Shown: piece by piece, positions 7,437 through 12,457 of the stretch
How the letters are laid out: the number at the start of each line of letters is the position of its first letter
Numbering within the stretch: position 1 is the first letter of the stretch
Made by a program: the position numbers and the translations under genes
The notes under the pieces: generated by a model
Database searches by the model: none
The model's input: the letters and a program-made list of their open reading frames with translations, nothing else
Told to the model about the DNA's origin: nothing
Origin: UMGS172 sp045649545
GTDB taxonomy: Bacteria > Bacillota > Clostridia > Oscillospirales > Acutalibacteraceae
NCBI GenBank assembly: GCA_045649545.1
Contig: JAZRQE010000021.1
Coordinates: forward strand, 1-14,181
DNA length: 14,181 nucleotides
Direction: 5' to 3'

Positions 7437-7453
7437 TGTAACAATACTGTAAC
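7437..7453 (+). promoter_or_regulatory. WalR (YycF)-type box upstream of the class A PBP gene
   Basis: TGTAAC-AATAC-TGTAAC is an exact match to TGTWAH-N5-TGTWAH with both half-sites identical. It is centred about 43 bp before the transcription start predicted from the -10 at 7476-7481. That is where an activator overlapping a missing -35 would sit. No consensus -35 is present, which fits activator dependence. Confidence 0.55.
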
Positions 7454-7472
7454 ACACAAGCGGTATTAATTG

Positions 7473-7481
7473 TGGTAAAAT
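7473..7481 (+). promoter_or_regulatory. Candidate extended -10 promoter of the PBP gene
   Basis: TGG-TAAAAT is an extended -10 with a 5/6 hexamer, 41 bp before the ATG at 7522. There is no recognisable -35 hexamer; the WalR-type box occupies that region instead. Confidence 0.45.
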
Positions 7482-7521
7482 AATGTAGAACTACTAATAT
7501 TTGTCGCAGGAGGTGGCAATT

Positions 7522-10017
7522 ATGAGTAATCCCAATAACAATAAGGATTATGACCTTGATTATTTTAATAGTAGTAAGGATAATACTTCAACCGATAATG
7601 GTAGTATTGTGCCTGATGATGATTTTAATAATGAGGTAGAGTTTGATATTAATGCTTTTACAAAGCAGTCTGATGAAGTTAATAGTGAAACGTTTGATTT
7701 GTCGGATGACAACGATTCTACCGACGATGTTGCCTTAGGCAGTTTTAAGGATACAAGAAGTTTCTTTAAAAAGTTGACCCAGAAGAAATTAACAAAAGAA
7801 ACAAAAGCAAAGATAAAACATTATTCTAAAATTGCCGGCAAGGCATTTCTTTCATTAATGCTTATCGGTGTTATTACCGGTTGCCTTGTTGTTGGTGCAT
7901 TCGCGATTTATGTTTTTAACTATGTAGATGATACGGTCCATGAGGACCTTGACGAAATGTCCTTGGGCTTTACAACCACAATTTACGCACCCGATACAAA
8001 AACCGGTGAATTTGTTGAATATAAGCGTTTGCACGGAGAGGAAAACCGTATTTGGGTTGAGTTTGATAAAATGCCCGAAGATTTAAAGAACGCTTTTGTA
8101 GCAATTGAAGATAAACGCTTCAGACAGCACCAAGGTGTTGACTGGAAACGTACTGTTGCCGCTTTTGCAAATATGTTTGTTGATTTGTATTCATCAAATC
8201 AAGGCGGTTCGACGATTACTCAGCAGCTGGTCAAAAATATCACGGGTGATAATAAACAGACGCCAATGCGTAAAATCCGTGAGATTATGCGCGCTCGGTA
8301 TTTAGAAAGTGAGTACCATAAGGATACCATTCTTGAATGTTACCTTAATACTATAAGTCTTGGCGGCGGTATTTGCGGTGTTGAGGTTGCCGCGAACTAC
8401 TATTTTGGCAAAACAACCGATGAATTGACTCTGGTTGAATGTGCAGCAATCGCAAGTTTGGCGAAAGAACCTGAGAAATACCGTCCTGATAAAAACCCTG
8501 AATATAATAAAGAACGACGTATTAACGTTTTGTATCAGATGATGGACCAGGGTTATATTTCGGAAGAGGTTTACAGAGAAGCAAAAGAAGTTGATTTGGA
8601 AATTGTTGCTGACGAAAATGCAAGAAACGTCAACACTGTTAATAGTTTCTTTATTGATACTTTGATTGACGAAATGGTTGACCGTTTAGTTTCTGAATAC
8701 GGTATGGATGAATCTTATGCCTCTAAAAACATTTATAACGGCGGTTATAAGATTTATTGTACCGTAAATCCTGAAATTCAAAACATTCTTGAAGAGGAGT
8801 ATTCAAATATTGAAAAATACTTCTATTTAAAGAGTAAGAAAAACGGCAAGCGTGTTCAATCTGCCTTTACAATAATGGATTACGAAGGCCATATTGTCGG
8901 TATAATCGGCGGTTCGGGTGAGAAAACAACCAACCGTGGACTTAACCGTGCAACTATGACACAACGTCAACCGGGTTCGACTATGAAACCGTTGGCTGCT
9001 TATTCTCAAGCAATTCAAAAGAGTTTAATTAATTACTCTACGATTATGGAAGATTCACCGCTTGACCGCTATTATCCCGACGGTTCACCCGGTCCTGCTA
9101 ACTCATACGACCGATATGATGGTAATATGACAGTTGCAGAAGCGTTAGAGCGTTCAACTAATACTATTCCTTGTAAGTTGGTTAAGCAAATGGGCGTTGA
9201 ATCAACCTATTATTTCCTTGATGATAACTTCGGCGTTGATAATTTGCTTGGTGCTCAAGATATGAACCTTTCGTCATTAGGTCTTGGCGGTACGGTAAAA
9301 GGAATTAGTACAACTCAGTCTGCCGCGGCTTTTGCTGTTTTTGGAAATTTGGGTATGTACTATGAGCCAACTACATTTACTTTGGTTACCGACCAACATG
9401 GCAAGGTTATTTTAGAGCAAAATAACGGTGTTGCGTCACTTGACGAAAATACTGCAACAATTATGAACCATCTGCTTCAGAACGTTGTATACGGCGAAAA
9501 GGGTACAGCAAAAGAAATTGCTTCGTTTAGTGAAACGATTAAATGCTATGCTAAAACCGGTACATCCAGTGACGTTTATGACAGCTGGCTTGCAGGCGGT
9601 ACACCTTATTATGTCGGTTCTTGCTGGTTTGGATATGATAATCAGGAAAAACTAAATAATTCTCGACTTGCTAAAAATATGTGGAAAACCGTTATGCAAC
9701 GAATTCATAAGGATTTGGAAGTCAAAGAGTTTACTGACAGCGAGTTTGTGTATCACAGATACTACTGTAAATCAACCGGACTGTTGGCTACTGACCTTTG
9801 CGAAAACAAGGCAGAGGGTTGGTATAAATCTAATATTGCGTTGCCGAGTGCTTGTACTTCGCATCAAGGTGTACTTTTACCTGAAATTGTACCCGAGCCG
9901 GAGATTCCTGAGGGTGAGGGAGCAGTAGCCGGCGACGGCACTGCTTCAGGTACTGAATCGGGCAGCAATGCCTCTAATAGCACAAATTCAACATCAAGTA
10001 CAACAACTACTCAATAA
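7522..10017 (+). CDS. Class A penicillin-binding protein (glycosyltransferase GT51 plus transpeptidase)
   Basis: An 831-residue bifunctional peptidoglycan synthase. An acidic Asp/Asn/Ser-rich cytoplasmic region (about 1-75) and a basic stretch precede one membrane segment (about 108-133). The GT51 glycosyltransferase domain follows (about 150-345), with catalytic-type E196 in AIEDKRF and the conserved QGGSTITQQLVKN at 227-239. The transpeptidase domain (about 440-715) has the active-site SxxK S486-TMK489, SxN S545-T546-N547 and KTG at 678-680. All key residues are present. The tail after about 790 is a Pro/Glu then Gly/Ser/Thr low-complexity stretch. Start: ATG 7522 follows AGGAGGTGG at 7508-7516; an in-frame TTG at 7501 lies upstream of that site and is rejected. 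The protein is monocistronic, with its own promoter and terminator. It is PBP1A/PonA-like; I do not assign a specific paralogue. Confidence 0.93.
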   Translation: MSNPNNNKDYDLDYFNSSKDNTSTDNGSIVPDDDFNNEVEFDINAFTKQSDEVNSETFDLSDDNDSTDDVALGSFKDTRSFFKKLTQKKLTKETKAKIKHYSKIAGKAFLSLMLIGVITGCLVVGAFAIYVFNYVDDTVHEDLDEMSLGFTTTIYAPDTKTGEFVEYKRLHGEENRIWVEFDKMPEDLKNAFVAIEDKRFRQHQGVDWKRTVAAFANMFVDLYSSNQGGSTITQQLVKNITGDNKQTPMRKIREIMRARYLESEYHKDTILECYLNTISLGGGICGVEVAANYYFGKTTDELTLVECAAIASLAKEPEKYRPDKNPEYNKERRINVLYQMMDQGYISEEVYREAKEVDLEIVADENARNVNTVNSFFIDTLIDEMVDRLVSEYGMDESYASKNIYNGGYKIYCTVNPEIQNILEEEYSNIEKYFYLKSKKNGKRVQSAFTIMDYEGHIVGIIGGSGEKTTNRGLNRATMTQRQPGSTMKPLAAYSQAIQKSLINYSTIMEDSPLDRYYPDGSPGPANSYDRYDGNMTVAEALERSTNTIPCKLVKQMGVESTYYFLDDNFGVDNLLGAQDMNLSSLGLGGTVKGISTTQSAAAFAVFGNLGMYYEPTTFTLVTDQHGKVILEQNNGVASLDENTATIMNHLLQNVVYGEKGTAKEIASFSETIKCYAKTGTSSDVYDSWLAGGTPYYVGSCWFGYDNQEKLNNSRLAKNMWKTVMQRIHKDLEVKEFTDSEFVYHRYYCKSTGLLATDLCENKAEGWYKSNIALPSACTSHQGVLLPEIVPEPEIPEGEGAVAGDGTASGTESGSNASNSTNSTSSTTTTQ

Positions 10018-10020
10018 GTT

Positions 10021-10053
10021 AAAAAACCACCGAATAAGTTTCGGTGGTTTTTT
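10021..10053 (+). terminator. Rho-independent terminator after the PBP gene
   Basis: A 14-bp perfect stem, AAAAAACCACCGAA (10021-10034) with TTCGGTGGTTTTTT (10040-10053), a 5-base loop and a run of T on the 3' side. It begins 3 bp after the stop codon. The A-run on the other side would let it work in reverse too. Confidence 0.93.
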
Positions 10054-10069
10054 AATGTAATATAATTTT

Positions 10070-10084
10070 TTAGAATTATTTTAA
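10070..10084. promoter_or_regulatory. PerR box 1 (upstream of the perR -35)
   Basis: TTAGAAT-T-ATTTTAA is a 7-1-7 imperfect inverted repeat matching the PerR consensus TTATAATNATTATAA at 12 of 14 defined positions. It lies just upstream of the -35 hexamer at 10093. Confidence 0.55.
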
Positions 10085-10092
10085 AAAAGTAC

Positions 10093-10120
10093 TTGACAAA
10101 TCACAAATTTGTGGTATATT
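10093..10120 (+). promoter_or_regulatory. Sigma-A promoter of the perR-rubrerythrin operon
   Basis: A perfect -35 TTGACA (10093-10098), a 16-bp spacer and TATATT (10115-10120) preceded by TGG, i.e. an extended -10. This is the best vegetative promoter in the window. Between the two hexamers sits a 12-bp perfect palindrome, CACAAATTTGTG (10102-10113). Confidence 0.75.
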
Positions 10121-10124
10121 AAAT

Positions 10125-10139
10125 TTAGAATAATTCTAA
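10125..10139. promoter_or_regulatory. PerR box 2 (over the perR transcription start)
   Basis: TTAGAAT-A-ATTCTAA is a perfect 7-1-7 inverted repeat, extendable by one base pair on each side (10124-10140), and differs from the PerR consensus at one position in each arm. It overlaps the predicted start of transcription (about 10127), so a bound repressor would block initiation. It ends 14 bp before the perR ATG. Confidence 0.7.
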
Positions 10140-10153
10140 AAACGAGGTTAACA

Positions 10154-10519
10154 ATGACAAAACAAAGAAAATTGATATTTGATATTGTTAATACGTCTTG
10201 CATACATCCTACTGTTGAGCAAGTTTTTGAAATAGCAAAACTTAAGATGCCGGGGATTGTAATGGCGACGGTTTATAACAATATTAATGCATTGACCGAT
10301 GCGGGTTTGATTAGACGAATCACGTGTCACGGTGAGCCGGATAGATATGACAATGCGTATCTGCCACATGAGCATTTAAAATGTAGAGAGTGTGGTAATG
10401 TTATGGATGTATTTCTTAAAAACTGTGATTTGCTTGAGGAACTAAAACAGAAAACCGGTCAAGAAATTTCATCATACGAACTAAATATGTATTATATCTG
10501 CGATAATTGTCGCGGTTAA
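10154..10519 (+). CDS. perR: Fur-family peroxide-sensing repressor, PerR type (short form)
   Basis: A 121-residue winged-helix repressor. All five regulatory metal ligands of B. subtilis PerR align: H18 (HPT; H37 there), D66 (RYD; D85), H72 and H74 (HEH; H91/H93) and D85 (VMD; D104). The aspartate at the last position is the PerR rather than Fur choice. The structural zinc site is C77/C80 and C116/C119. DNA-binding helix: ATVYNNINALTDAGLI at 38-53. In such proteins Fe(II)-dependent oxidation of the histidines by peroxide releases DNA. It starts about 19 residues later than B. subtilis PerR, so the N-terminal helix is short. GAGGT at 10144-10148 sets ATG 10154; an open frame from 10109 would run through the promoter. 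Two PerR boxes and rubrerythrin downstream support the role and autoregulation. Confidence 0.88.
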   Translation: MTKQRKLIFDIVNTSCIHPTVEQVFEIAKLKMPGIVMATVYNNINALTDAGLIRRITCHGEPDRYDNAYLPHEHLKCRECGNVMDVFLKNCDLLEELKQKTGQEISSYELNMYYICDNCRG

Positions 10520-10553
10520 TAAATTATAAAATATAAATTTGGAGGAAATAATA

Positions 10554-11087
10554 ATGGAATTAAAGGGAAGCAAAACTGAAAGAAATTTGATGGAAGCATT
10601 TGCAGGCGAGAGTCAGGCAAGAAATAAGTACACCTACTTCGCTTCTGTCGCTAAAAAGGAAGGTTTCGAGCAAATTTCTGCAATTTTCCAGAAAACTGCA
10701 GACAACGAAAAAGAGCATGCAAAAATGTGGTTCAAGGCTTTGGGTGAGCTTGGTAATACTGCTCAGAACTTCGCTGGTGCTGCCGCAGGTGAAAACTACG
10801 AGTGGACCGATATGTACGACCGCTTTGCAAAAGAAGCCGAGGAAGAAGGCTTTACCGATTTAGCTTTCAAGTTCCGCGAGGTTGCTAAAATTGAGAAAGC
10901 TCACGAGGAGAGATACCGTGCATTGCTTAATAATGTTGAGATGCAGAAGGTATTTGAAAAGAGCGAGGAGACCATGTGGGAATGCCGTAACTGCGGTCAC
11001 TTGGTAATGGGTAAGAAAGCTCCTGAAGTTTGCCCGGTATGTGCTCACCCGCGGAGCTTCTTTGAAGTAAGACAAGAGAATTATTAA
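10554..11087 (+). CDS. rbr: Rubrerythrin (NADH-linked peroxide reductase)
   Basis: A 177-residue cytoplasmic non-haem iron protein that reduces hydrogen peroxide in anaerobes. The ferritin-like four-helix domain (about 1-130) carries the diiron ligands: E19 in AGESQAR, the ExxH at 52-55, E80 and E83 in GENYE, and the ExxH at 114-117. The C-terminal rubredoxin-like FeS4 site is C144-x2-C147 and C160-x2-C163, with the usual WECRNCGH and CPVCAHP. Length is slightly below the 190 of Desulfovibrio rubrerythrin. ATG 10554 follows GGAGG at 10541-10545; the in-frame TTG at 10539 overlaps that site. Only 34 bp separate it from perR with no terminator, so both share the PerR-controlled promoter. Confidence 0.95.
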   Translation: MELKGSKTERNLMEAFAGESQARNKYTYFASVAKKEGFEQISAIFQKTADNEKEHAKMWFKALGELGNTAQNFAGAAAGENYEWTDMYDRFAKEAEEEGFTDLAFKFREVAKIEKAHEERYRALLNNVEMQKVFEKSEETMWECRNCGHLVMGKKAPEVCPVCAHPRSFFEVRQENY

Positions 11088-11101
11088 TATTTATTAATAA
11101 C

Positions 11102-11134
11102 AAACGGCTTGCACATTATTGTGCAAGCCGTTTT
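11102..11134 (+). terminator. Rho-independent terminator of the perR-rubrerythrin operon
   Basis: A 13-bp perfect stem (arms 11102-11114 and 11121-11133, core ACGGCTTGCAC/GTGCAAGCCGT) with loop ATTATT and a TTTT tail, 14 bp after the rubrerythrin stop. Confidence 0.9.
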
Positions 11135-11141
11135 AACTTTA

Positions 11142-11180
11142 TAAAAAAAGACGTAAGATATCTAAATATCTTACGTCTTT
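11142..11180 (-). terminator. Rho-independent terminator of tRNA-Pro
   Basis: A 15-bp perfect stem (arms 11147-11161 and 11166-11180) with a 4-base loop. Read on the minus strand it follows the tRNA 3' end directly and is followed by a run of seven T (complement of 11143-11149). It shares base 11180 with the tRNA CCA end. It lies back to back with the rubrerythrin terminator. Confidence 0.9.
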
Positions 11181-11256
11181 GGTCCGAGTGACAGGAGTCG
11201 AACCTGCGGCCTCTTGAACCCCATTCAAGCGCTCTACCAAACTGGGCTACACCCGG
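11180..11256 (-). tRNA. tRNA-Pro, anticodon GGG
   Basis: A full 77-nt cloverleaf including an encoded CCA. Acceptor stem CCGGGTG/CACTCGG (one G-T pair); D-stem GCCC/GAGC with one mismatch; anticodon stem CTTGA/TCAAG around loop ATGGGGT. The anticodon GGG (complement of 11220-11222) is followed by G37, as expected for proline tRNAs. The T-arm is GCAGG-TTCGACT-CCTGT and the discriminator is A73. It decodes CCC and CCU. A terminator follows directly and a promoter precedes it, so it is a single-gene unit. Confidence 0.95.
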
Positions 11257-11267
11257 ACAACGCAACT

Positions 11268-11296
11268 ATATTACCACACTATCTTTAAAATTTCAA
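11268..11296 (-). promoter_or_regulatory. Promoter of tRNA-Pro
   Basis: On the minus strand TTGAAA (complement of 11291-11296), a 17-bp spacer and TAATAT (complement of 11268-11273) preceded by TGG, an extended -10. It ends 11 bp before the first tRNA base. The -10 is only a 4/6 match, but position and spacing fit. Confidence 0.55.
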
Positions 11297-11417
11297 GTGT
11301 TATTTTACAAATTTTAAGAATTTTTTTAGAACTGATATTTTTAAATCTTCATAGTATGTTATGAGGGACAAAATCTCTCAAAATATGTTCAACTACAACG
11401 TTGAAAAGGAGTTTATA

Positions 11418-11639
11418 ATGACAGATTTAAAATTTATCGGGTTCTATCCGCCCGAAAAACCACAAAATGAATCAAAATTTTCTGATGTACCGCTTGATAA
11501 ATTGCCTTTGACAATGGCTTATGTTCCTATGCAAAGATTAGGTGAAGTATATTCTGAAAACGACGCACTTCAAAGAGGAACTTTGTTCCCAGAACTTGAC
11601 AAGCCGTTTCGCGGTAAGTTTACAGGAGGTAAGCACTAA
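11418..11639 (+). CDS. cotJA: Spore coat-associated protein CotJA
   Basis: A 73-residue protein with the CotJA hallmark AYVPMQ (34-39) followed by GEVY and GTLFPELDKPF (54-64). CotJA, CotJB and CotJC are inner spore-coat proteins made in the mother cell; in B. subtilis the operon is sigma-E dependent and CotJA and CotJC interact. AAAGGAG at 11405-11411 selects ATG 11418; an in-frame ATG at 11361 adds 19 unrelated residues and has no ribosome site. The TAA shares a base with the cotJB ATG. I could not identify a convincing sigma-E promoter in the roughly 120 bp upstream. The presence of this operon marks the organism as a spore-former. Confidence 0.9.
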   Translation: MTDLKFIGFYPPEKPQNESKFSDVPLDKLPLTMAYVPMQRLGEVYSENDALQRGTLFPELDKPFRGKFTGGKH

Positions 11640-11896
11640 TGGATATGGATAAACAACAGTTGCTTGACTGTGTTCGTGCCGCACAATTTGCAATGCACGA
11701 AATGGTGCTTTATCTCGATACTCATCCTTATGACACGGAAGCATTAAAGAAATTTGAGGTATACCGTTTGAGATACAAGGAATTCTTAAAACAGTATGAA
11801 AAAGAGTATGGACCGCTTTCGGCATCAGGTGATTTCGGCTCGAACGGATTTGATTGGGTTAAAAATCCGTGGCCGTGGGAAAAGGAGGCAAACTAA
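11639..11896 (+). CDS. cotJB: Spore coat protein CotJB
   Basis: An 85-residue protein with the CotJB layout: an N-terminal helix (QLLDCVRAAQFAMHEMVLYLDTHP, about 7-30), DTEAL, a basic/aromatic helix (YRLRYKEFLKQYEKEYGPL, about 42-60) and the strongly conserved W-x-x-x-PWPWE near the end (73-81). AGGAGGT at 11624-11630 precedes the ATG, which overlaps the cotJA stop as TAATG. It lies between cotJA and cotJC and is followed without a gap by the cotJC start, so translation is probably coupled. Confidence 0.92.
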   Translation: MDMDKQQLLDCVRAAQFAMHEMVLYLDTHPYDTEALKKFEVYRLRYKEFLKQYEKEYGPLSASGDFGSNGFDWVKNPWPWEKEAN

Positions 11897-12094
11897 ATGT
11901 GGCAATATCAGAAAAAGTTGCAGTATCCTATAAAAATTAAGCAAACAAACCCTAAATTAGCTGCTTTAATTATGTCACAATATGGTGGCCCTGACGGTGA
12001 AATTGGTGCAAGTTTGCGTTATTTAAGCCAACGTTACGCAATGCCTTTAGCAGAACTTAAAGGACTATTGACAGACGTTGGTATTGAAGAATAA
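11897..12094 (+). pseudogene. cotJC: CotJC, 5' part only (interrupted spore-coat manganese-catalase-like protein)
   Basis: Only 65 codons remain of a gene that normally encodes about 190-220 residues. The visible part is an excellent CotJC N-terminus: MWQYQKKLQYPIKI, QYGGPDGE at 48-55 of the fragment's conserved region, SLRYLSQRYAMP and LLTDVGIEE. In intact homologues the last motif continues as TEEL-x-H-x-E, which supplies metal ligands of the manganese-catalase fold. Here the frame meets TAA straight after the second Glu. The sequence beyond has no CotJC similarity; it leads into a mobile-element gene pair. The ribosome site AGGAGG (11883-11888) and start are intact. It is therefore cut by an insertion, not eroded, and would be restored by precise excision. 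The rest of cotJC is expected at the other element end, outside the window. Confidence 0.85.
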
Positions 12095-12096
12095 AA
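12075..12096. other. Probable attachment-site junction (cotJC / element)
   Basis: Similarity to CotJC stops between the codons for GIEE (12080-12091) and the TAA at 12092. The recombination crossover should lie in or just before GGTATTGAAGAA. The exact crossover bases cannot be fixed without the other junction. No clear inverted repeat marks the site, as is usual for large serine recombinases. Confidence 0.5.
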
Positions 12097-12112
12097 TTGT
12101 TTATGTTATAAT
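12084..12112 (+). promoter_or_regulatory. Candidate promoter of the recombinase genes, spanning the junction
   Basis: TTGAAG (12084-12089), a 17-bp spacer and a perfect TATAAT (12107-12112) preceded by TGT (extended -10). The -35 lies in cotJC codons and the -10 in the element. A second possibility, TTGACA at 12068-12073 with TAAAAT at 12092-12097 (18-bp spacer), also spans the break. Either would drive the 106-residue gene starting at 12137. Confidence 0.5.
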
Positions 12113-12136
12113 GGTAGCACAAGGAGGTATAAAACA

Positions 12137-12457
12137 ATGTTAGAAAACCTTTATAACTACTATCATAACGATATGACACAAGAGCAGATTGAAAATGCCT
12201 ACACCCTACTGAATGATGATAACAGGTTATTATACTACACCTGTTATGCATATAATTGCTATGAATTATTACATAGCAAGGGGCATTTATCATTGATAAC
12301 CAATCCAGATGCTTTGTTTAGAACACCCGAAGCAGAGCGACAGTTCATTATTGAAATGAAGAACTACATAAAAGATGTAATTGGTATCGAGAGAGAGGAT
12401 GTTCAGTATGAGCAATGTAAGGGAAACACAAGGCAAAAAGAAGCGACTAAAAATTGA
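12137..12457 (+). CDS. Small hypothetical protein preceding the recombinase
   Basis: A 106-residue protein I do not recognise. It is unusually rich in Tyr in its first half (LYNYYH, LLYYTCYAYNCYELL), mixed-charge in the second half, and predicted soluble and largely helical with no signal peptide or metal motif. AAGGAGGT at 12121-12128 lies 8 bp before the ATG, one of the best ribosome sites in the window. Its last 50 bases overlap the start of the recombinase in another frame, so the two are translated together. The position suggests a recombination accessory or control protein, such as a directionality factor or repressor of the recombinase; this is inference from context only. The C-terminal 16 residues may be constrained by the overlap. 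Confidence 0.7.
   Translation: MLENLYNYYHNDMTQEQIENAYTLLNDDNRLLYYTCYAYNCYELLHSKGHLSLITNPDALFRTPEAERQFIIEMKNYIKDVIGIEREDVQYEQCKGNTRQKEATKN

Noticed and set aside
7501..7521. TTG start for the PBP seven codons upstream
   Set aside because: Those codons contain the ribosome site AGGAGGTGG itself, which serves the ATG at 7522.
10109..10153. In-frame upstream start for perR
   Set aside because: The frame would begin inside the promoter -35/-10 spacer, before the predicted transcription start; GAGGT fits the ATG at 10154.
11182..11258. Alternative tRNA folding with acceptor stem GTCCGGG/CTCGGAC
   Set aside because: It pairs, but it displaces the D-arm and loses the encoded CCA. Shifting by two bases gives a standard tRNA-Pro with A73 and CCA.
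11333..11357. Possible sigma-E promoter for cotJ (TGATATT then CATAGTAT)
   Set aside because: Both elements loosely resemble the sigma-E consensus, but the spacing of 10 bp is too short, so I do not annotate it although sigma-E control is expected.
11897..12094. A genuine short 65-residue CotJC variant
   Set aside because: The frame ends abruptly inside the motif that carries metal ligands, and mobile-element genes follow immediately. Interruption explains this better than a natural short form.
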